From Choristoneura fumiferana (Eukaryota; Arthropoda; Insecta; Lepidoptera; Tortricidae), in contig NC_133491.1 of assembly GCF_025370935.1 (NCBI RefSeq), positions 3,769,192-3,833,191 on the forward strand: a stretch of DNA of 64,000 nt, given 5' to 3'. Position numbers and translations under genes: made by a program. Below the pieces are notes generated by a model. That model was given only the letters and a program-made list of their open reading frames with translations, did no database searches and was not told the origin of the DNA. Within the stretch, counting starts at the first letter, position 1. Each line of letters starts with the position of its first letter. Shown in pieces: positions 34,301 through 41,567 of this stretch.

Positions 34301-34431
34301 GGCCGTTGTATAAAATTGGGGCGGATATGCAGTGCTATGTTATAAGGAATGTTATTATGTATTCCCAGGATAGTGGTAGGACGTTTGAGCCTGTTGGGTT
34401 AGACAGGCTTTTAGGGTTGGCAGAGGAGTAA
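10395..34431 (+). CDS. TFIP11: TFIP11 / Septin-interacting protein 1 homologue, 12 exons
   Basis: TFIP11 is the G-patch partner of the DHX15 helicase in disassembly of the intron-lariat spliceosome. Exons: 10395-10500, 10811-10954, 11449-11645, 11927-12046, 12802-12968, 14124-14307, 16586-16789, 17414-17631, 27699-27895, 28806-29024, 29767-29930, 34027-34431. Phases agree at every junction and the sum is 2325 nt (774 aa; human about 837). The N-terminus MSDDEVIRFEITDYDLDNEF is the TIP_N domain. The G-patch is at about residues 138-185 (GIGAKLLLQMGYQPGRGLGK). The GCFC region includes VPVIDMTGKEKRV, WNPRIPEPM and LNSYTQFK. The C-terminus begins KMFSEDLL and contains ITFVPVVGKTREGRPLYKIG. The 10 kb intron 8 contains a Mutator-like transposon. 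The 3' half of exon 11 is tandemly amplified in intron 11, with the first copy in the reading frame. Confidence 0.93.
11035..11170 (-). repeat. Interspersed repeat fragment related to 1611-1795
   Basis: GGGATAAAAAGTAGCCTATG and the following ACAAACACACTCACTTTCAC are the reverse complement of parts of the 1.6-1.8 kb repeat. TFIP11 intron 2. Confidence 0.45.
12480..12715 (-). repeat. Interspersed repeat with TCTG/CAGA run (family P)
   Basis: Contains ATGCAAAATTACAGCATTCT, AGACAGACAGATATGGC and TTTTGGCTACGGAACCCT. Related copies lie at 17036-17185, 57590-57740 and 58485-58745. From memory this is a very common lepidopteran repeat of unsettled class. TFIP11 intron 4. Confidence 0.55.
13480..13620 (-). 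repeat. Interspersed repeat fragment (GCGGGAACTATGCAATTTTC type)
   Basis: CCCGCGACTCCGTCCACATA, then GCGGGAACTATGCAATTTTC and GGGATAAAAACTATCCTATG. Same broad repeat type as 1611-1795, here interrupted at about 13620 by the next repeat and resuming after about 13880 (CATATAGCGTATTTCATCTA). TFIP11 intron 5. Confidence 0.5.
13622..13880 (-). mobile_element. 3' end of an RTE-like LINE, 5'-truncated, with ATG/CAT repeat tail
   Basis: A run of CAT triplets (a 3' tail on the minus strand) is followed by AGCCGAAAGACGTCCACTGC and GACATAGGCCTCCCCC. Read on minus, the sequence carries frame-shifted remnants of the basic LINE C-terminus (GHIAR-like, then RRAVGRP and RWxDD-like words). Nested in the preceding repeat. 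No open frame survives. Confidence 0.55.
15738..15843. mobile_element. Short palindromic element
   Basis: AGGCAATTGCTGGCTGAGTA on the left pairs with ACGAAGCCAGCAATTGCTAT on the right, and AAACGGACGAGC with GCGAGTCCGTTTAAC in the centre. TFIP11 intron 6. Confidence 0.55.
16146..16195. repeat. 50-bp hairpin, GATTGCAGGCGCGCTA
   Basis: GATTGCAGGCGCGCTA and TAGCGCGCCTGCAATC are exact reverse complements with an 18-base loop. Could be the core of a MITE. TFIP11 intron 6. Confidence 0.5.
16426..16484 (+). pseudogene. 59-bp duplicate of part of TFIP11 exon 6 inside intron 6
   Basis: Bases 16426-16484 match 14222-14280 in exon 6 at 58 of 59 positions (one G to A change). The copy begins AGCACGAGCCGCGACGCCGC and ends GTTGCACAACTTG. 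Flanking sequence is unrelated to exon 6, no splice sites bracket it, and it directly abuts the GGGCGGTA-family repeat at 16490-16575. It is therefore a captured or ectopically copied exon fragment rather than an alternative exon. Confidence 0.85.
16490..16577 (-). repeat. GGGCGGTA-family repeat, arm only, next to TFIP11 exon 7
   Basis: On minus this reads TATTGTGTCTTAAGGGCGGT, then GGAATTATGACCGAGGGTAT. It matches the arms at 18343 and 19742. It ends about 8 bases from the CAG acceptor of TFIP11 exon 7, so it occupies the branch-point and polypyrimidine zone. Confidence 0.6.
17036..17185 (+). repeat. Family P interspersed repeat (TCTG run)
   Basis: AGGGTTCCGTAGCCAAAATG, TGTCTGTCTGTCTGTC and AGAAAGCTGTAATTTTGCAC are shared with 57590-57740. 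TFIP11 intron 7. Confidence 0.55.
17786..17923. mobile_element. MITE with terminal inverted repeats GCCCGGTTCACATTATT
   Basis: GCCCGGTTCACATTATTAGT at the left and TACTGGAATAATGTGAACCG GGC at the right form an almost perfect hairpin of about 138 bp. TFIP11 intron 8. Confidence 0.75.
18343..18560 (+). repeat. GGGCGGTA-family repeat, longest outer copy
   Basis: TAGTACATTGTGTCTTAAGG, GGCGGTAAATAAGGAATTAC, then the partner GTACCGCCCCGTGCGACATA, TCACATTTGCGAGTGTAATT and CTTGGCAGCGCCAGCT. The copy at 19742-19968 matches throughout; partial inverted copies are at 16490, 24082 and 24865. Unknown class. It lies outside the Mutator-like element. Confidence 0.6.
18790..19283 (-). pseudogene. LINE ORF2 C-terminal fragment (RNase H tail and zinc motif), left half
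   Basis: Minus frame: RRNKVRLV, a stop where Trp is expected, IPGHRGFIGNEKADELAREG (RNase H histidine region), then a 121-residue open part ending in CRICGEEDETMEHIMCEC, the usual C-terminal zinc motif of Jockey/R1/I-type ORF2. The N-terminal part of the same RNase H domain lies 7 kb away at 26364-26470; the Mutator-like transposon separates them. Degenerate: in-frame stop and a frame change at the junction. Confidence 0.8.
19742..19968 (+). repeat. GGGCGGTA-family repeat inside the Mutator-like element
   Basis: TAGTACATTATGTCTTAAGG, GAAATTACGAACGAGAGTAT, GTACCGCCCGTGCGACTTAC and TTGGCAGCGCCAGCT repeat the 18343-18560 sequence in the same order. The match stops abruptly at CGCCAGCT, after which the two copies diverge. 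Confidence 0.6.
19967..20068 (+). other. GC-rich coding-like stretch within the Mutator-like element
   Basis: An abrupt GC-rich block in AT-rich DNA. One plus frame reads SYQPPSASRSMCLTC, then VHEVLLLVVQNLRAQQY and a stop. The composition looks like a host exon (compare TFIP11 exons) but I do not recognise the protein. It starts exactly where the preceding repeat stops matching its sister copy. Possibly a captured gene fragment. Confidence 0.3.
20159..21060 (+). repeat. Two-and-a-bit tandem repeats of about 434-450 bp at the 3' end of the Mutator-like element
   Basis: GTACAACAAAAGCATAAAAC (20186) recurs as GTACAACAAGAGCATAAAAC (20619). GGCGAGGGTGGATAG, GAGTTTTACACT and TATGCACTAGAGCATAAAAA also recur in order, and a third unit begins at about 21043 (GAGCATGAGAAGTGAAA) and stops. 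Non-coding, immediately 3' of the transposase stop codon. Confidence 0.75.
21288..25669 (-). CDS. Mutator-like transposase fused to a YqaJ-type PD-(D/E)XK nuclease, five exons
   Basis: Exons on minus: 25657-25669 (MDKQ), 25365-25461 (VKRSSKTRLWLSARRKKKG, basic, likely nuclear import), 24694-24780 and 23919-24005 (two 87-bp duplicates encoding STLGTGEHASEQSDSDNNTD), and 21288-23550 (main exon). All junctions are GT-AG, phases agree, and the sum is 2547 nt (848 aa). The main exon has CKMCG (zinc), ITVVADASWGKRSY (first Asp, about residue 274), KLIGDGDSS (second Asp, about 369) and HKIECSNHLLRNYC, as in the Mutator-like transposase family. The last 200 residues hold RLTASVFGQICKRR, YGNENEPIALKETE, SPDGVIDEETIVEIKCP (PD-ExK core) and NHNYFYQVQGQLNIT, a YqaJ viral-recombinase nuclease. 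Cut-and-paste transposition is inferred. No stop or frameshift was found, so the gene may be active. Confidence 0.87.
24082..24150 (-). repeat. GGGCGGTA-family arm in transposase intron 3
   Basis: TTCGTTCGTAATACCTTACT and TATCGCCCTTAATGAACAAT are the inverse of the 18343/19742 arms. The paired copy in the duplicated unit is at 24865-24930. Confidence 0.5.
24865..24930 (-). repeat. GGGCGGTA-family arm in transposase intron 2
   Basis: TTCGTTCGTAATACCTTACT and TACCGCCCTAATACACAATG; copy of 24082-24150 made by the 775-bp duplication. Confidence 0.5.
26364..26475 (-). pseudogene. LINE RNase H fragment, right half of the LINE split by the Mutator-like element
   Basis: Minus frame reads YILSDSQAALKTLTSPKV and DSRLIYNGVQA, the catalytic SDSQAAL region of a LINE RNase H. 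It continues in 18790-19283 once the transposon and one target duplication are removed. Confidence 0.8.
26535..26732 (+). mobile_element. tRNA-derived SINE, family A, interrupted at its 3' end
   Basis: Head: GGTTAGAGAACCTGACTACG AAGCTTGAGATCCTGGGTTCGA contains tRNA-like A and B box sequence. Body: CAGATATTTGTATGAATAAT, then GTTGCCTAGTGTCCATATTA. The tail is interrupted by a MITE at 26733 and resumes after 27147 (ATTGGTGTCC). The best complete relative is at 60270-60535 on minus. Confidence 0.75.
26733..27147. mobile_element. MITE with 18-bp inverted ends inserted into a SINE
   Basis: CAATAGGGATGTTGACAC at the left end and GTGTCAACATCCCTATTG at the right are exact inverted repeats. An inner hairpin (TGACACTCTTTCCCGGCCCG against CGGGCCGGGAAAGAGTGTCA) lies near the right end. 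The SINE sequence GATCAAT...ATTGGTG is continuous once it is removed. TFIP11 intron 8. Confidence 0.75.
29060..29712 (+). repeat. Satellite: 80-bp higher-order repeat made of four 20-bp monomers
   Basis: The monomer core is CTAGCGAC. One 80-bp unit is CTAGCGACCGTGTTTAACCA / CTAGCGACAATGATTAATCA / GTAATGACCGCATTTGACTA / CTAGCGACCGCTTTTATCAA. It repeats about seven times at an 80-bp period with few changes, and the ends decay into single monomers. It occupies TFIP11 intron 10 and stops about 60 bases before exon 11. Confidence 0.92.
29822..33596 (+). repeat. Tandem amplification of the 3' half of TFIP11 exon 11 with its splice donor
   Basis: Each unit holds the last ~107 exon bases (GCGGCGCGCGCGCTGCTGCC to ACACGCAGTTCAAG) plus about 40 intron bases starting GTGCGTGTGGTAACA. 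The exon-end word occurs 26 times (ends 29930, 30070, 30210, 30359 ... 33413, 33562), so 25 extra copies follow the functional one. Unit lengths are 149 bp (16), 140 (3), 136 (5) and 148 (1); short units lack part of the CTGGCCGCG repeat. Reading through the first donor meets TAA within eight codons, so only splicing from the first donor to 34027 keeps the protein intact. Nearly all copies keep a usable GT donor, but none has a convincing upstream acceptor. Confidence 0.95.
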
Positions 34432-34640
34432 GATTTTAGAAGTGACTTGTAAAATTATCGATTGAAATCACAGCTTAGGGTTGCCACCTCTTATTGCTCT
34501 ATTGGTAATGTTCTATAGTGGCCTAGTTATTATCAAATTGGTCGACTCGACTGTACATTATGAAAGGCACTGACGAAATTCTAACTTCTCAAGTCAAATC
34601 GTAAATACAACTTATATTAAGTGATGATTTTAGGTTAATG

Positions 34641-34646
34641 AATAAA
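34641..34646 (+). terminator. Poly(A) signal AATAAA, TFIP11
   Basis: The first canonical AATAAA after the TFIP11 stop, about 210 bases downstream, followed by a GT-rich stretch. Confidence 0.6.
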
Positions 34647-34696
34647 TATGTGATGAAGATTAGAATGTTTTATTGATTTCCGTATCTAGTATGTAT

Positions 34697-34755
34697 CATC
34701 ATCATCATCACATCACCGTCCACTGTCAGATATAGGCCTCCGCCATACAGGAGTA
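34697..34755 (-). repeat. Fragment of a CAT-tailed LINE/SINE 3' end
   Basis: CATCATCATCATCACATCAC and CCACTGTCAGATATAGGCCTCC resemble the tail region of 13622-13880. Too short to classify. Confidence 0.35.
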
Positions 34756-34845
34756 AACCTCAGATACCCCATCTTTTTTTATTCTAAGTTGATTTAAATA
34801 TCTAAGTCGTTTATATCAAATACCTTAATTATATTAAATGATATT

Positions 34846-35060
34846 GTAGCGGATAACTCACGTCTTAAACCGAGTTTAGCTCGAAATGTTTCGGGCTATT
34901 TCGTAGCCCTTCTTCTCAGGAGCACGCGACTCGGCGGCTGCCGCAACACGCACACTACGCGCCACCGCTCTGCTCGCACGACTCGTCGCGCTAAACACGG
35001 TTTAAGACGTGAGTTATCCGTTACAATATAATTTAATATGAGTGAGTCTCACGGTAGTTA
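34846..35060. mobile_element. MITE, family 2 (GGATAACTCACGTCTTAAA ends)
   Basis: GCGGATAACTCACGTCTTAA at the left mirrors TTTAAGACGTGAGTTATCCG at the right, with a GC-rich, Cys/Arg-codon-like core. It is followed by ATATGAGTGAGTCTCACGGT, which also follows the second copy at 53069-53250. Confidence 0.75.
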
Positions 35061-35197
35061 TACCTTAATTACTTTAATAAAATTCGTATGTTTTGTTACG
35101 TCAGTAATTATATTTGATTCCTAACTGTACAGTCGTAATTTGAAGTTGTAAGTTGCGCTTCGTCGTATTTAGGAGAAAATCAAACTGATAGAAAAAT

Positions 35198-36668
35198 GGG
35201 TTAACTCACTTTCCCGAAACGTACACTTTCTCTAAAAGTGCACTTCTTCAGAAGGATCACTTTCACGGAACTTATACTGTCTCTAAAAGTGCACTTCTCA
35301 ATAGGTACTTTTTCTCAAATGGTGCATTTTCTCAGAAGGTGCACTTTTTCAAAAAGTGTATTTTCTCAGATAGAGCACTTTCATAGAAGATACTGTTACG
35401 TTCGTGGGGTGGGTTCGTGATTGAAAAGCACTTTTAACACCGATGAATAAGAGTAGGATTTATTTTCACACTGTTACTTAACTTTACAAAACACTTAAAA
35501 ACACTTCACAGTAATTTCGCACTCTAAAACTCACTTACAAGTCGCTTTGATTCTCTTCGATGTTTATCGCTCGGTATCGCATTCGAAACTGTCTCCGCCG
35601 CAACCTCGCCCGGCTTATATACCCCCGGTGAATCGGTCCACAAAGTTCGAGAACAGTCCAGCTAGGACGTCATACCTACATCTCGAATGTTCCGGAAACG
35701 AGTAGAGTGTCTGTCTCTTTCATGTGCTATCTCTCTCACACAGTTACTAGAATATTCCGGAAACAGGATCATCAGTCTGTTTCTCTCACACATATAGGCT
35801 ATCCTTGTCACACACCTTCTCGAATGTTCTCAGTATAGCTGTCTCTTTCTAATCGTGCTATCTCTTTCACTCCTATGGAAAATTTCGCCATATACTGAAA
35901 TGTACTTCAGAGGCCCATAAGGGGTCCTGAAAACGCCTGAAAACGGGTTTTCAGGTTATGGCGTCATCGGATAGAGGGTGGCCTGAAACGGACTGAAAAC
36001 ATGTTTCAGGCGCCTGAAAACAACGGTAACTTGGATGAAATTTTGATAAACTAATATGTGATAGAGCATCCTCTGAAACGGCCTGAAACCGTATTCCAGC
36101 CTACTGAAAACGCCTCCAATGGGTCGAAAAGCACAATCAAAGTTTCCACCTAACCCACCGCCGTAACAATACATTTTCTCAAAAGGTGCACTTTTTCAAA
36201 TTATTAACAAATTATATTTATTAATATAAATCTCTAATTTGATAAAGCCGGGCAAGCGCATGTCAAGCCATGCATAGTGTTAGGTGCCATAGTTGCCCAA
36301 CCTTCACAATACGTTCAAAAGTTAGATGCGATTATTTCCGAAACTGTTGATTTTATCGAAAAATAGTATTTGAAGACCCCTACCATTTTTATAAGACCTA
36401 TTCAACGAAACCCCACACAGGGTTGGAGCGAAAAAAAATTAACCCCACTTTGTATATGATAGGTACCCAAAATTTTTTTTGTCCTTTTTTACCATTTTGT
36501 TGGCGTGAATAATGTACTTACATATACGAAATGTGTGCGCTTTGGGAAAGTACACTTTGAAATAGTGCACCTTCCGAAAAACTGCCCCAATTGGGAGTGT
36601 ACATTTAGCGGAAAGTGCACTTTTAGAGAAAGTGTACGTTTTGGGAAAGTGAGTTTTTCGAGCCTAAC
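35198..36668. mobile_element. Foldback-like element with inverted arms made of degenerate tandem repeats
   Basis: Left arm: AACTCACTTTCCCGAAACGT, ACACTTTCTCTAAAAGTGCA, then repeated variants of AAAGTGCAC(T)TTTTC to 35390. Right arm 36530-36660 is the inverse: TGCACTTTTAGAGAAAGTGT, ACGTTTTGGGAAAGTGAGTT. Arms built from short direct repeats are a property of foldback elements. The centre holds a solo LTR insertion and AT-rich DNA. No transposase was seen. Confidence 0.65.
35394..36168. mobile_element. Solo LTR, 775 bp, with 4-bp target duplication ATAC
   Basis: Starts TGTTACGTTCG and ends CCGTAACA, a 7-bp inverted TGTTACG/CGTAACA pair. It is bracketed by ATAC at 35390-35393 and ATAC at 36169-36172. 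It contains GGCTTATATACCCCCGG, a plausible TATA region. There is no internal coding sequence or second LTR, so this is a recombination product of an LTR retrotransposon; 4-5 bp duplications fit Ty3/Gypsy or BEL/Pao. Orientation not determined with confidence. Confidence 0.78.
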
Positions 36669-36939
36669 CCAAAACTGGCCAGTATTCAATTATCTAAATA
36701 GTATGTCACCTCGCTAAATTGGTATTGGCATTGGTGCTTTCGTAACTTTTAGACTGGCCATTACTGACTGGTTTTAGTTCTGGGCTGGGTAAAAAAGGGA
36801 TGTAAAGCCATGATTTAAAGACACACTTAACATGCTTTAAATTATAGAGTATTCGATTCTGCTCTCGATACTGAACAAACTACTTTCAGGTGATTTGATT
36901 AACACCTTGTATATTTGGTTTGGCGAAGTAGTTACCAAC

Positions 36940-37087
36940 TTAAAGCACAGTTCAGATCTGCAAGAAAAATCGTGCAAATTGTAGTAAAGCGGAACTAAAG
37001 CAGCGTAAAGCGAACTAGTTGAAATCGTCGATCGAACGACGCAATGTAAAGCAATTTGCAAGATTTTTTCTTGCAGACTTAAACGGC
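36940..37087. mobile_element. MITE, family 3 (TCTGCAAGAAAAATCGTGCA arms)
   Basis: GATCTGCAAGAAAAATCGTG on the left is answered by AAGATTTTTTCTTGCAGACT on the right. A second copy is at 50607-50752. Confidence 0.65.
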
Positions 37088-38080
37088 ATAAGTAAAAGGA
37101 AATTAATTATAAATAAGTATACAAGTTTTTGCAACAATATATTTAATGATTAAAAAAACACCTGAAATCAAAGTAACATACAAAACAACAAACACTTAGG
37201 ATCATAAACTAATTATGTAACATTCGATTTAGTTTTGTTTAAGTATTATGTTAAATTATTCGACGAACTAACAAAAGTAAATTCGTTTACAATGGCGTGA
37301 TATAAGTTAGACTTGCCTTGAGAAAAGTATTTTTTTTATAATTGCAAAATATGTAGTATAATAATAGCAATCTTATTTATTAATTAGATTAACTAATTAA
37401 TTATTTAAATAAGTACAATATACGACCTAGAACCATTCCATCATTATTAAATTTCCCCAAGGCACGAATTTTGGCAAGTTCATGATAAATTAAAAAATAA
37501 ATTCGATTTTTTTTTATTTAAAGAATTAACCTAACAGGTTAACTAAGTAGGTAAATAATATAAGGCAGAAAACATTTTTAAAAATAAATTCGATTTAGTG
37601 GAGTACATTTTCCAAAAGGTCGGCTTAGTGCATTCACTCAGTCTATATTTTTGTGCAAAATAAGTAAGTAGGAGTATCTAATTAAGTAACTAATTATGTA
37701 AATTTTGTCAATAGACTTTGTTCTTTTTTTAGCGTCAAATCATTGTTATAGCAAGCTTCTTTAGTGCTGATACGGTGGGTCTTATCTCTTGCTTTTATGT
37801 TTCTATTTAAATTATTTTTATGAGGCAATTTATACATACAATTTGAGATAAATTGCCAGATATTCTAGACTCCATTTTGTATGTTACATCTACAGTGAAT
37901 TTATATAGAACTAACTAAAAAAACTCATTAGGGCCATTTTAATCGTTTCGAATAGGTACCGCATTCGCATTGACACAATTAATGTCACCTTCAAATTAAA
38001 TGAGTAATTATTTTGTGCACGAAAAATGGAAAATATCCTTTAAACTTTAAATCGAAGCGTATCCTTTAAAATTTAATAGG
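37088..38080. other. AT-rich gene-free DNA
   Basis: No open frames with coding character, no splice-site chains and no clear repeat ends were seen. Long A/T runs dominate. Confidence 0.5.
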
Positions 38081-38084
38081 GTAT

Positions 38085-38345
38085 TATGATTGGTTTTTTG
38101 GAGTCTTTTTGTATTTTTTATTTCAACTCCAAATTTGTTACTTTTACGGGTATCCCGTGAAACCATATCGACATAAGTAACGTATTGCATAACTAGCGTA
38201 GTAGAAATAAGCAACCTGAGATATGTATGCATAGGAAAAATTCGTGTCTAAATTCCTGTCCAGCGGTGGTGTAGGGGTTATAGCACGCAGCACGGATTGC
38301 TGAGGACCTGGGTTCGATTCCCAGCGCTGGTCTCTTTTTCTGGTT
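38085..38345 (+). mobile_element. tRNA-derived SINE, family C, with inverted tail segment
   Basis: GTGGTGTAGGGGTTATAGCA and ACCTGGGTTCGATTCCCAGC form tRNA-like A and B boxes, with a perfect 5-bp T-stem (CTGGG/CCCAG). The anticodon loop lacks the U33 expected of a working tRNA. Upstream at 38085-38160 is the inverse of the family tail (GATTGGTTTTTTGGAGTCTT; TTACTTTTACGG). Relatives at 43035, 63165 and 63555. Confidence 0.65.
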
Positions 38346-38629
38346 TTTTTGTGCATCCACGTCTCAGTTTGTATTTTCGATTTAATAGGGTACGCTTCGA
38401 TTACAGCGGAGCGGAGCAAAGGCGCAGAATCTGAGAAATAATACAAGTTGCGGTTCACGTCTCGTCCCAATCTCCTTGTGAATTGATAAGACGTGGATCT
38501 TGATGGCTATTAGCAACTCGCTTGAGCCGCCTCGCGAGGCAAGCGCATGAGGATTATATTCTACAAAGGGCTCAAAATCGCACCGAAAGTGCCTGCCCCG
38601 CGAGGTGGCTCGCTCATTAAGGACCAGCA

Positions 38630-38755
38630 GGGCTACTACGAAACTCGAAACTCGAAGTTCGTGTCGTGCGGTCCCTCTCGCTCTTGTATTAAATAGTATA
38701 AGTGTCAGAGGGACCGCATGACACGAACTTCGAGTTTCGAGTTTCGTACTAGCCC
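38630..38755. mobile_element. Palindromic MITE, family 1, well-preserved copy
   Basis: GGGCTACTACGAAACTCGAA against TTCGAGTTTCGTACTAGCCC, inner GGTCCCTCTCGCTC and TCAGAGGGACC. The outer flanks CAGCA and TGCTG extend the symmetry. Confidence 0.85.
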
Positions 38756-38916
38756 TGCTGGCTATTTTAACGATACGTTAAATGAGCTAGTTTCTTTACG
38801 TAAAGGCTCAGCTATTGGTTTAGTTATAACGGTATCGTTACATTAAGAGCCGTTTAACTATGGCCTCTATGGGTTAAGCTAAGGTATAAAGGTATGTGTT
38901 AGTATAATTTCGTTTA

Positions 38917-39262
38917 AAAAGCAGCTGGTCTAATAGTAAAAGGTCTAAGAAGCAATTCGTCTAACAAGCAAGTGGTCTAAGAAACAACTGGTCTAAGTAG
39001 CAAGTGGTCTAAAAAGCAACTGATCCGAACCCGTTTGTGTTGAAAACTTAAAAAATATAGGTTATAGGTTAGGTTAGAATTGCGTCAAGCCGCGAAGCAC
39101 CTCAGCCACGCGGAATAGGAGCTCCGGTCGACTTTGGGTCAAAGAATTAAAATTCACGAACGGTCACTGCACTTTTTAAACCACTTGGTACTACGACCAG
39201 TTACTTCTTAGACCAGTTTCTTCTTAGACCACTTGCTACTTAGACCAGCTGCTTTTCTTTCT
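38917..39262. mobile_element. Foldback-like element with GGTCTAA minisatellite arms
   Basis: The left arm carries seven variants of AGCAA(C/G)TGGTCTAA at about 16-18 bp spacing (38923-39020). The right arm (39178-39258) carries four inverted ones (TTCTTAGACCAGT, TTAGACCACTTGCTAC). The centre is a 150-bp unrelated stretch. No protein. Confidence 0.6.
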
Positions 39263-39299
39263 TTCAGACGACGACTGCGTTACTTTTCTATTCCTCTTA

Positions 39300-39596
39300 T
39301 TAATTAGTTTTATCTGTAGTATTATCAGGTATTTTATTTTGTACCTCAACCGCTTCGTTAACCTCCACAGTTTGTTCAACCGGTTTATTTCTATGGTAAC
39401 TGTAAGCTCTCAAACACTGTATTCCATTAGCCAGGCCTAAGCAGAAGTTGCATAAGGACAAAGCGTAGTTAATAGGCTTTATCACCAAACAGTATCGGGT
39501 CCATATGATGCCAGTGGCTGCGAGCGAGGCTGACTGCGATGGTGATACCTTCTCGATGGGGCGACGGAACTCGTCAATAGATGTCATTACTAAACC
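39300..39596 (-). CDS. Diverged second copy of the MPC2 terminal exon (alternative exon or duplicate remnant)
   Basis: After a TTTCAG acceptor the minus frame reads GLVMTSIDEF, RRPIEKVSPSQSASLAATGI, IWTRYCLVIKPINYALS, and continues 98 residues to a stop. It aligns with the canonical exon (GLVLAGLGDLNRPVETLSLP...TGIIWSRYSLVIIPKNYSL). The acceptor position and phase 0 are identical, so it could splice to the same upstream exons. Changes include IIPKN to IKPIN and a long acidic C-terminal tail (EQTVEVNEAVEVQNK). No separate copies of exons 1-2 were seen between 39.6 and 44.4 kb. Either a mutually exclusive last exon of MPC2, the last exon of a paralogue, or a relic; the preserved frame argues against decay. 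Confidence 0.7.
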   Translation of the reverse strand, partial: GLVMTSIDEFRRPIEKVSPSQSASLAATGIIWTRYCLVIKPINYALSLCNFCLGLANGIQCLRAYSYHRNKPVEQTVEVNEAVEVQNKIPDNTTDKTN

Positions 39597-39659
39597 CTGA
39601 AACATTGTAGGTTCCGGTTAGACGGGATCCGGTAATGTACGTCCCTGAAAGTACGACCC

Positions 39660-40480
39660 GTAATGTACGACTTAATAATGCACGCGCTCTCATTATTAAA
39701 TATGGGTGACGGGTGACAGTGACACGAATTATCCAGGCGTACATTATTGTTGAGCATGGGCACAGATCAAAAAGTTAGATCATGTTAATTAACCATCTTA
39801 GTTAGCAATACAATAAAAAACGATTGACTGGAGAAAGTTCTGTTGTGACACAAAATCATTTCACACAATCCATTTTTAACTGCCACTGCTGTGAAGTCCG
39901 ACTTTTAGAACTTTAATCACATTCTGGGACAATACGGGACGCACCGTAACCGCTCCCTATTAAAAGCAGTAAATAAACAAAACGGCAAAAAAGTAGTTAA
40001 ATTAAGAGGTGCCGCTAATCAAGTTGTCTTTTGGTAATTATTTCAGAACATCGCGTCATACATTTATTATCTCCAATGTGGGAGATTTAGTTTCGATTAC
40101 ACCATATTAAATATTTAACAGTTTGAATGACATAATTATTATGTTTTTGGGGTGGGGACTGATAAGCTTATTTACATAATTCATAGTAAGTAACTATACG
40201 CAAGAAATTGTTTTTTTTTTTGTAGTGTAAATCCTATAAAAACTGTCATACAAATTGAATGAAGGTGCCACTTTTTGTCACATTTTTGCCGTAGGTAAAT
40301 TTTAGGAAATAAGGTTAATTTATAAATTTATACTTAATTTAAGTTTTTTGCTATGCTTTTTATTGACTGTACTTGTAATTGTCATCCAAATTAGGTAGGT
40401 ACATAATTTGTATCACAATTTAACTCAATGCGATCCCTAGAAGGGTGAAATTCGACTTGCAAGATTAGTCAAGATTTCTA
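39660..40480. other. Gene-free interval downstream of MPC2
   Basis: Contains only diffuse repeat fragments such as GACTGTACTTGTAATTGTCA near 40366, shared with the 23.7 kb intron repeat. No exon candidates. Confidence 0.4.
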
Positions 40481-40487
40481 CCTAAAC

Positions 40488-40806
40488 ATGTATTCATCAT
40501 CATCATCATCATCCCAGCCTATATACGTCCCACTGCTGGGCACAGGCCTCCTCTCAGATCAAGAGGGCTTGGGCCATAGTTCCCACGCGGGCCCAGTGCG
40601 GATTGGGAACTTCGCACGCACCATTGAATCGCTTCGCAGGTTTGTGCAGGTTTCTTCACGATGTTTTCCTTCACCGCAAAGCTCGTGGTAAATTTCAAAT
40701 GTAATTTCGCACATGAATTTCGAAAAACTCAGAGGTGCGAGCCGAGGTTCGAACCCACGACCCTCTGCTTGAGAGGCGATAGGTCAAACCACTAGGCCAC
40801 CACGGC
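40488..40806 (-). mobile_element. tRNA-derived SINE, family B, full length, ATG-repeat tail
   Basis: On minus: head GTGGTGGCCTAGTGGTTTGA, CAGAGGGTCGTGGGTTCGAA (A and B boxes), body TCACGAGCTTTGCGGTGAAG, end CCCAGCAGTGGGACGTATAT and a run of GAT/ATG triplets. The tail resembles RTE-type LINE ends. Fragments of the same family are at 58145-58240 and 58980-59250. Confidence 0.8.
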
Positions 40807-41455
40807 TTCTAAACATGTATTACAAGTTAGAAATTCAAGCCGCATCTCGCTCTCCTTTTAATATTAAAATCGTACCTGCTCCGATTCTATGGATTACAGA
40901 TATTACAGTTGAGTAATTATCATTGTTCACAAAGTTATAAGCACTGTTTTATATCTATTTTCTGCACACTATACCGAAGATAGATACGTAACCAAATTGC
41001 GGAACGATTACGAATAACGGACTTAACATTCGAAAGGCCGTACGATAATAATAATAACGCCAAATTTCTGTCGAATCCAATTTCAGCCGAATACGTCGAA
41101 GCATGAAACCAACTGCGGAGATTCGGTCGCGTGTCTTCCGCATAATGTATTAGATATTTAGTCTGTGCTTACCGCCCAGTGTTGTTTTACTGTTAGGTTA
41201 TGGGCCCAGCACGCTTCACTGTGCCACGGCACTGCACCACTACAGTTAAGCGGGCCACAGACGCCTACAGATTCCAGATTTATAGTCACACACATATCAA
41301 CCGGCCAGAATGATTGGCAATGGTTTACCTAAACTGCTTGCTGACTGGGCATTCTTGCCATAGGTCTATTACGAGTGGCACCTACATTTTGCATTGCATT
41401 CTAGCCTTACGATTTCAATTCTATTCTAAAATAGCACAGAATCCAGTGATATACA

Positions 41456-41567
41456 CCTTTGGCCGGTGTGTTCCCACTAGTTCCATTAGCAGTAGGTACT
41501 ATAATAGAGTTCTATAATAGTACTGCCAATGGAACTAGTGGGAACACACCGTTTGGCCTCATCTGCA
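41456..41567. mobile_element. Palindromic element, GGTGTGTTCCCACTAGTTCC arms
   Basis: GTGTGTTCCCACTAGTTCCA and TGGAACTAGTGGGAACACAC are exact reverse complements, and AGTAGGTACTATA/TATAATAGTACT continue the inner arms. Confidence 0.7.

Noticed and set aside
38262..38337. Apparent tRNA gene with perfect T-arm
   Set aside because: The anticodon loop lacks U33, the same sequence recurs at 43.2, 63.2 and 63.6 kb with a shared non-tRNA body, so it is a SINE head.
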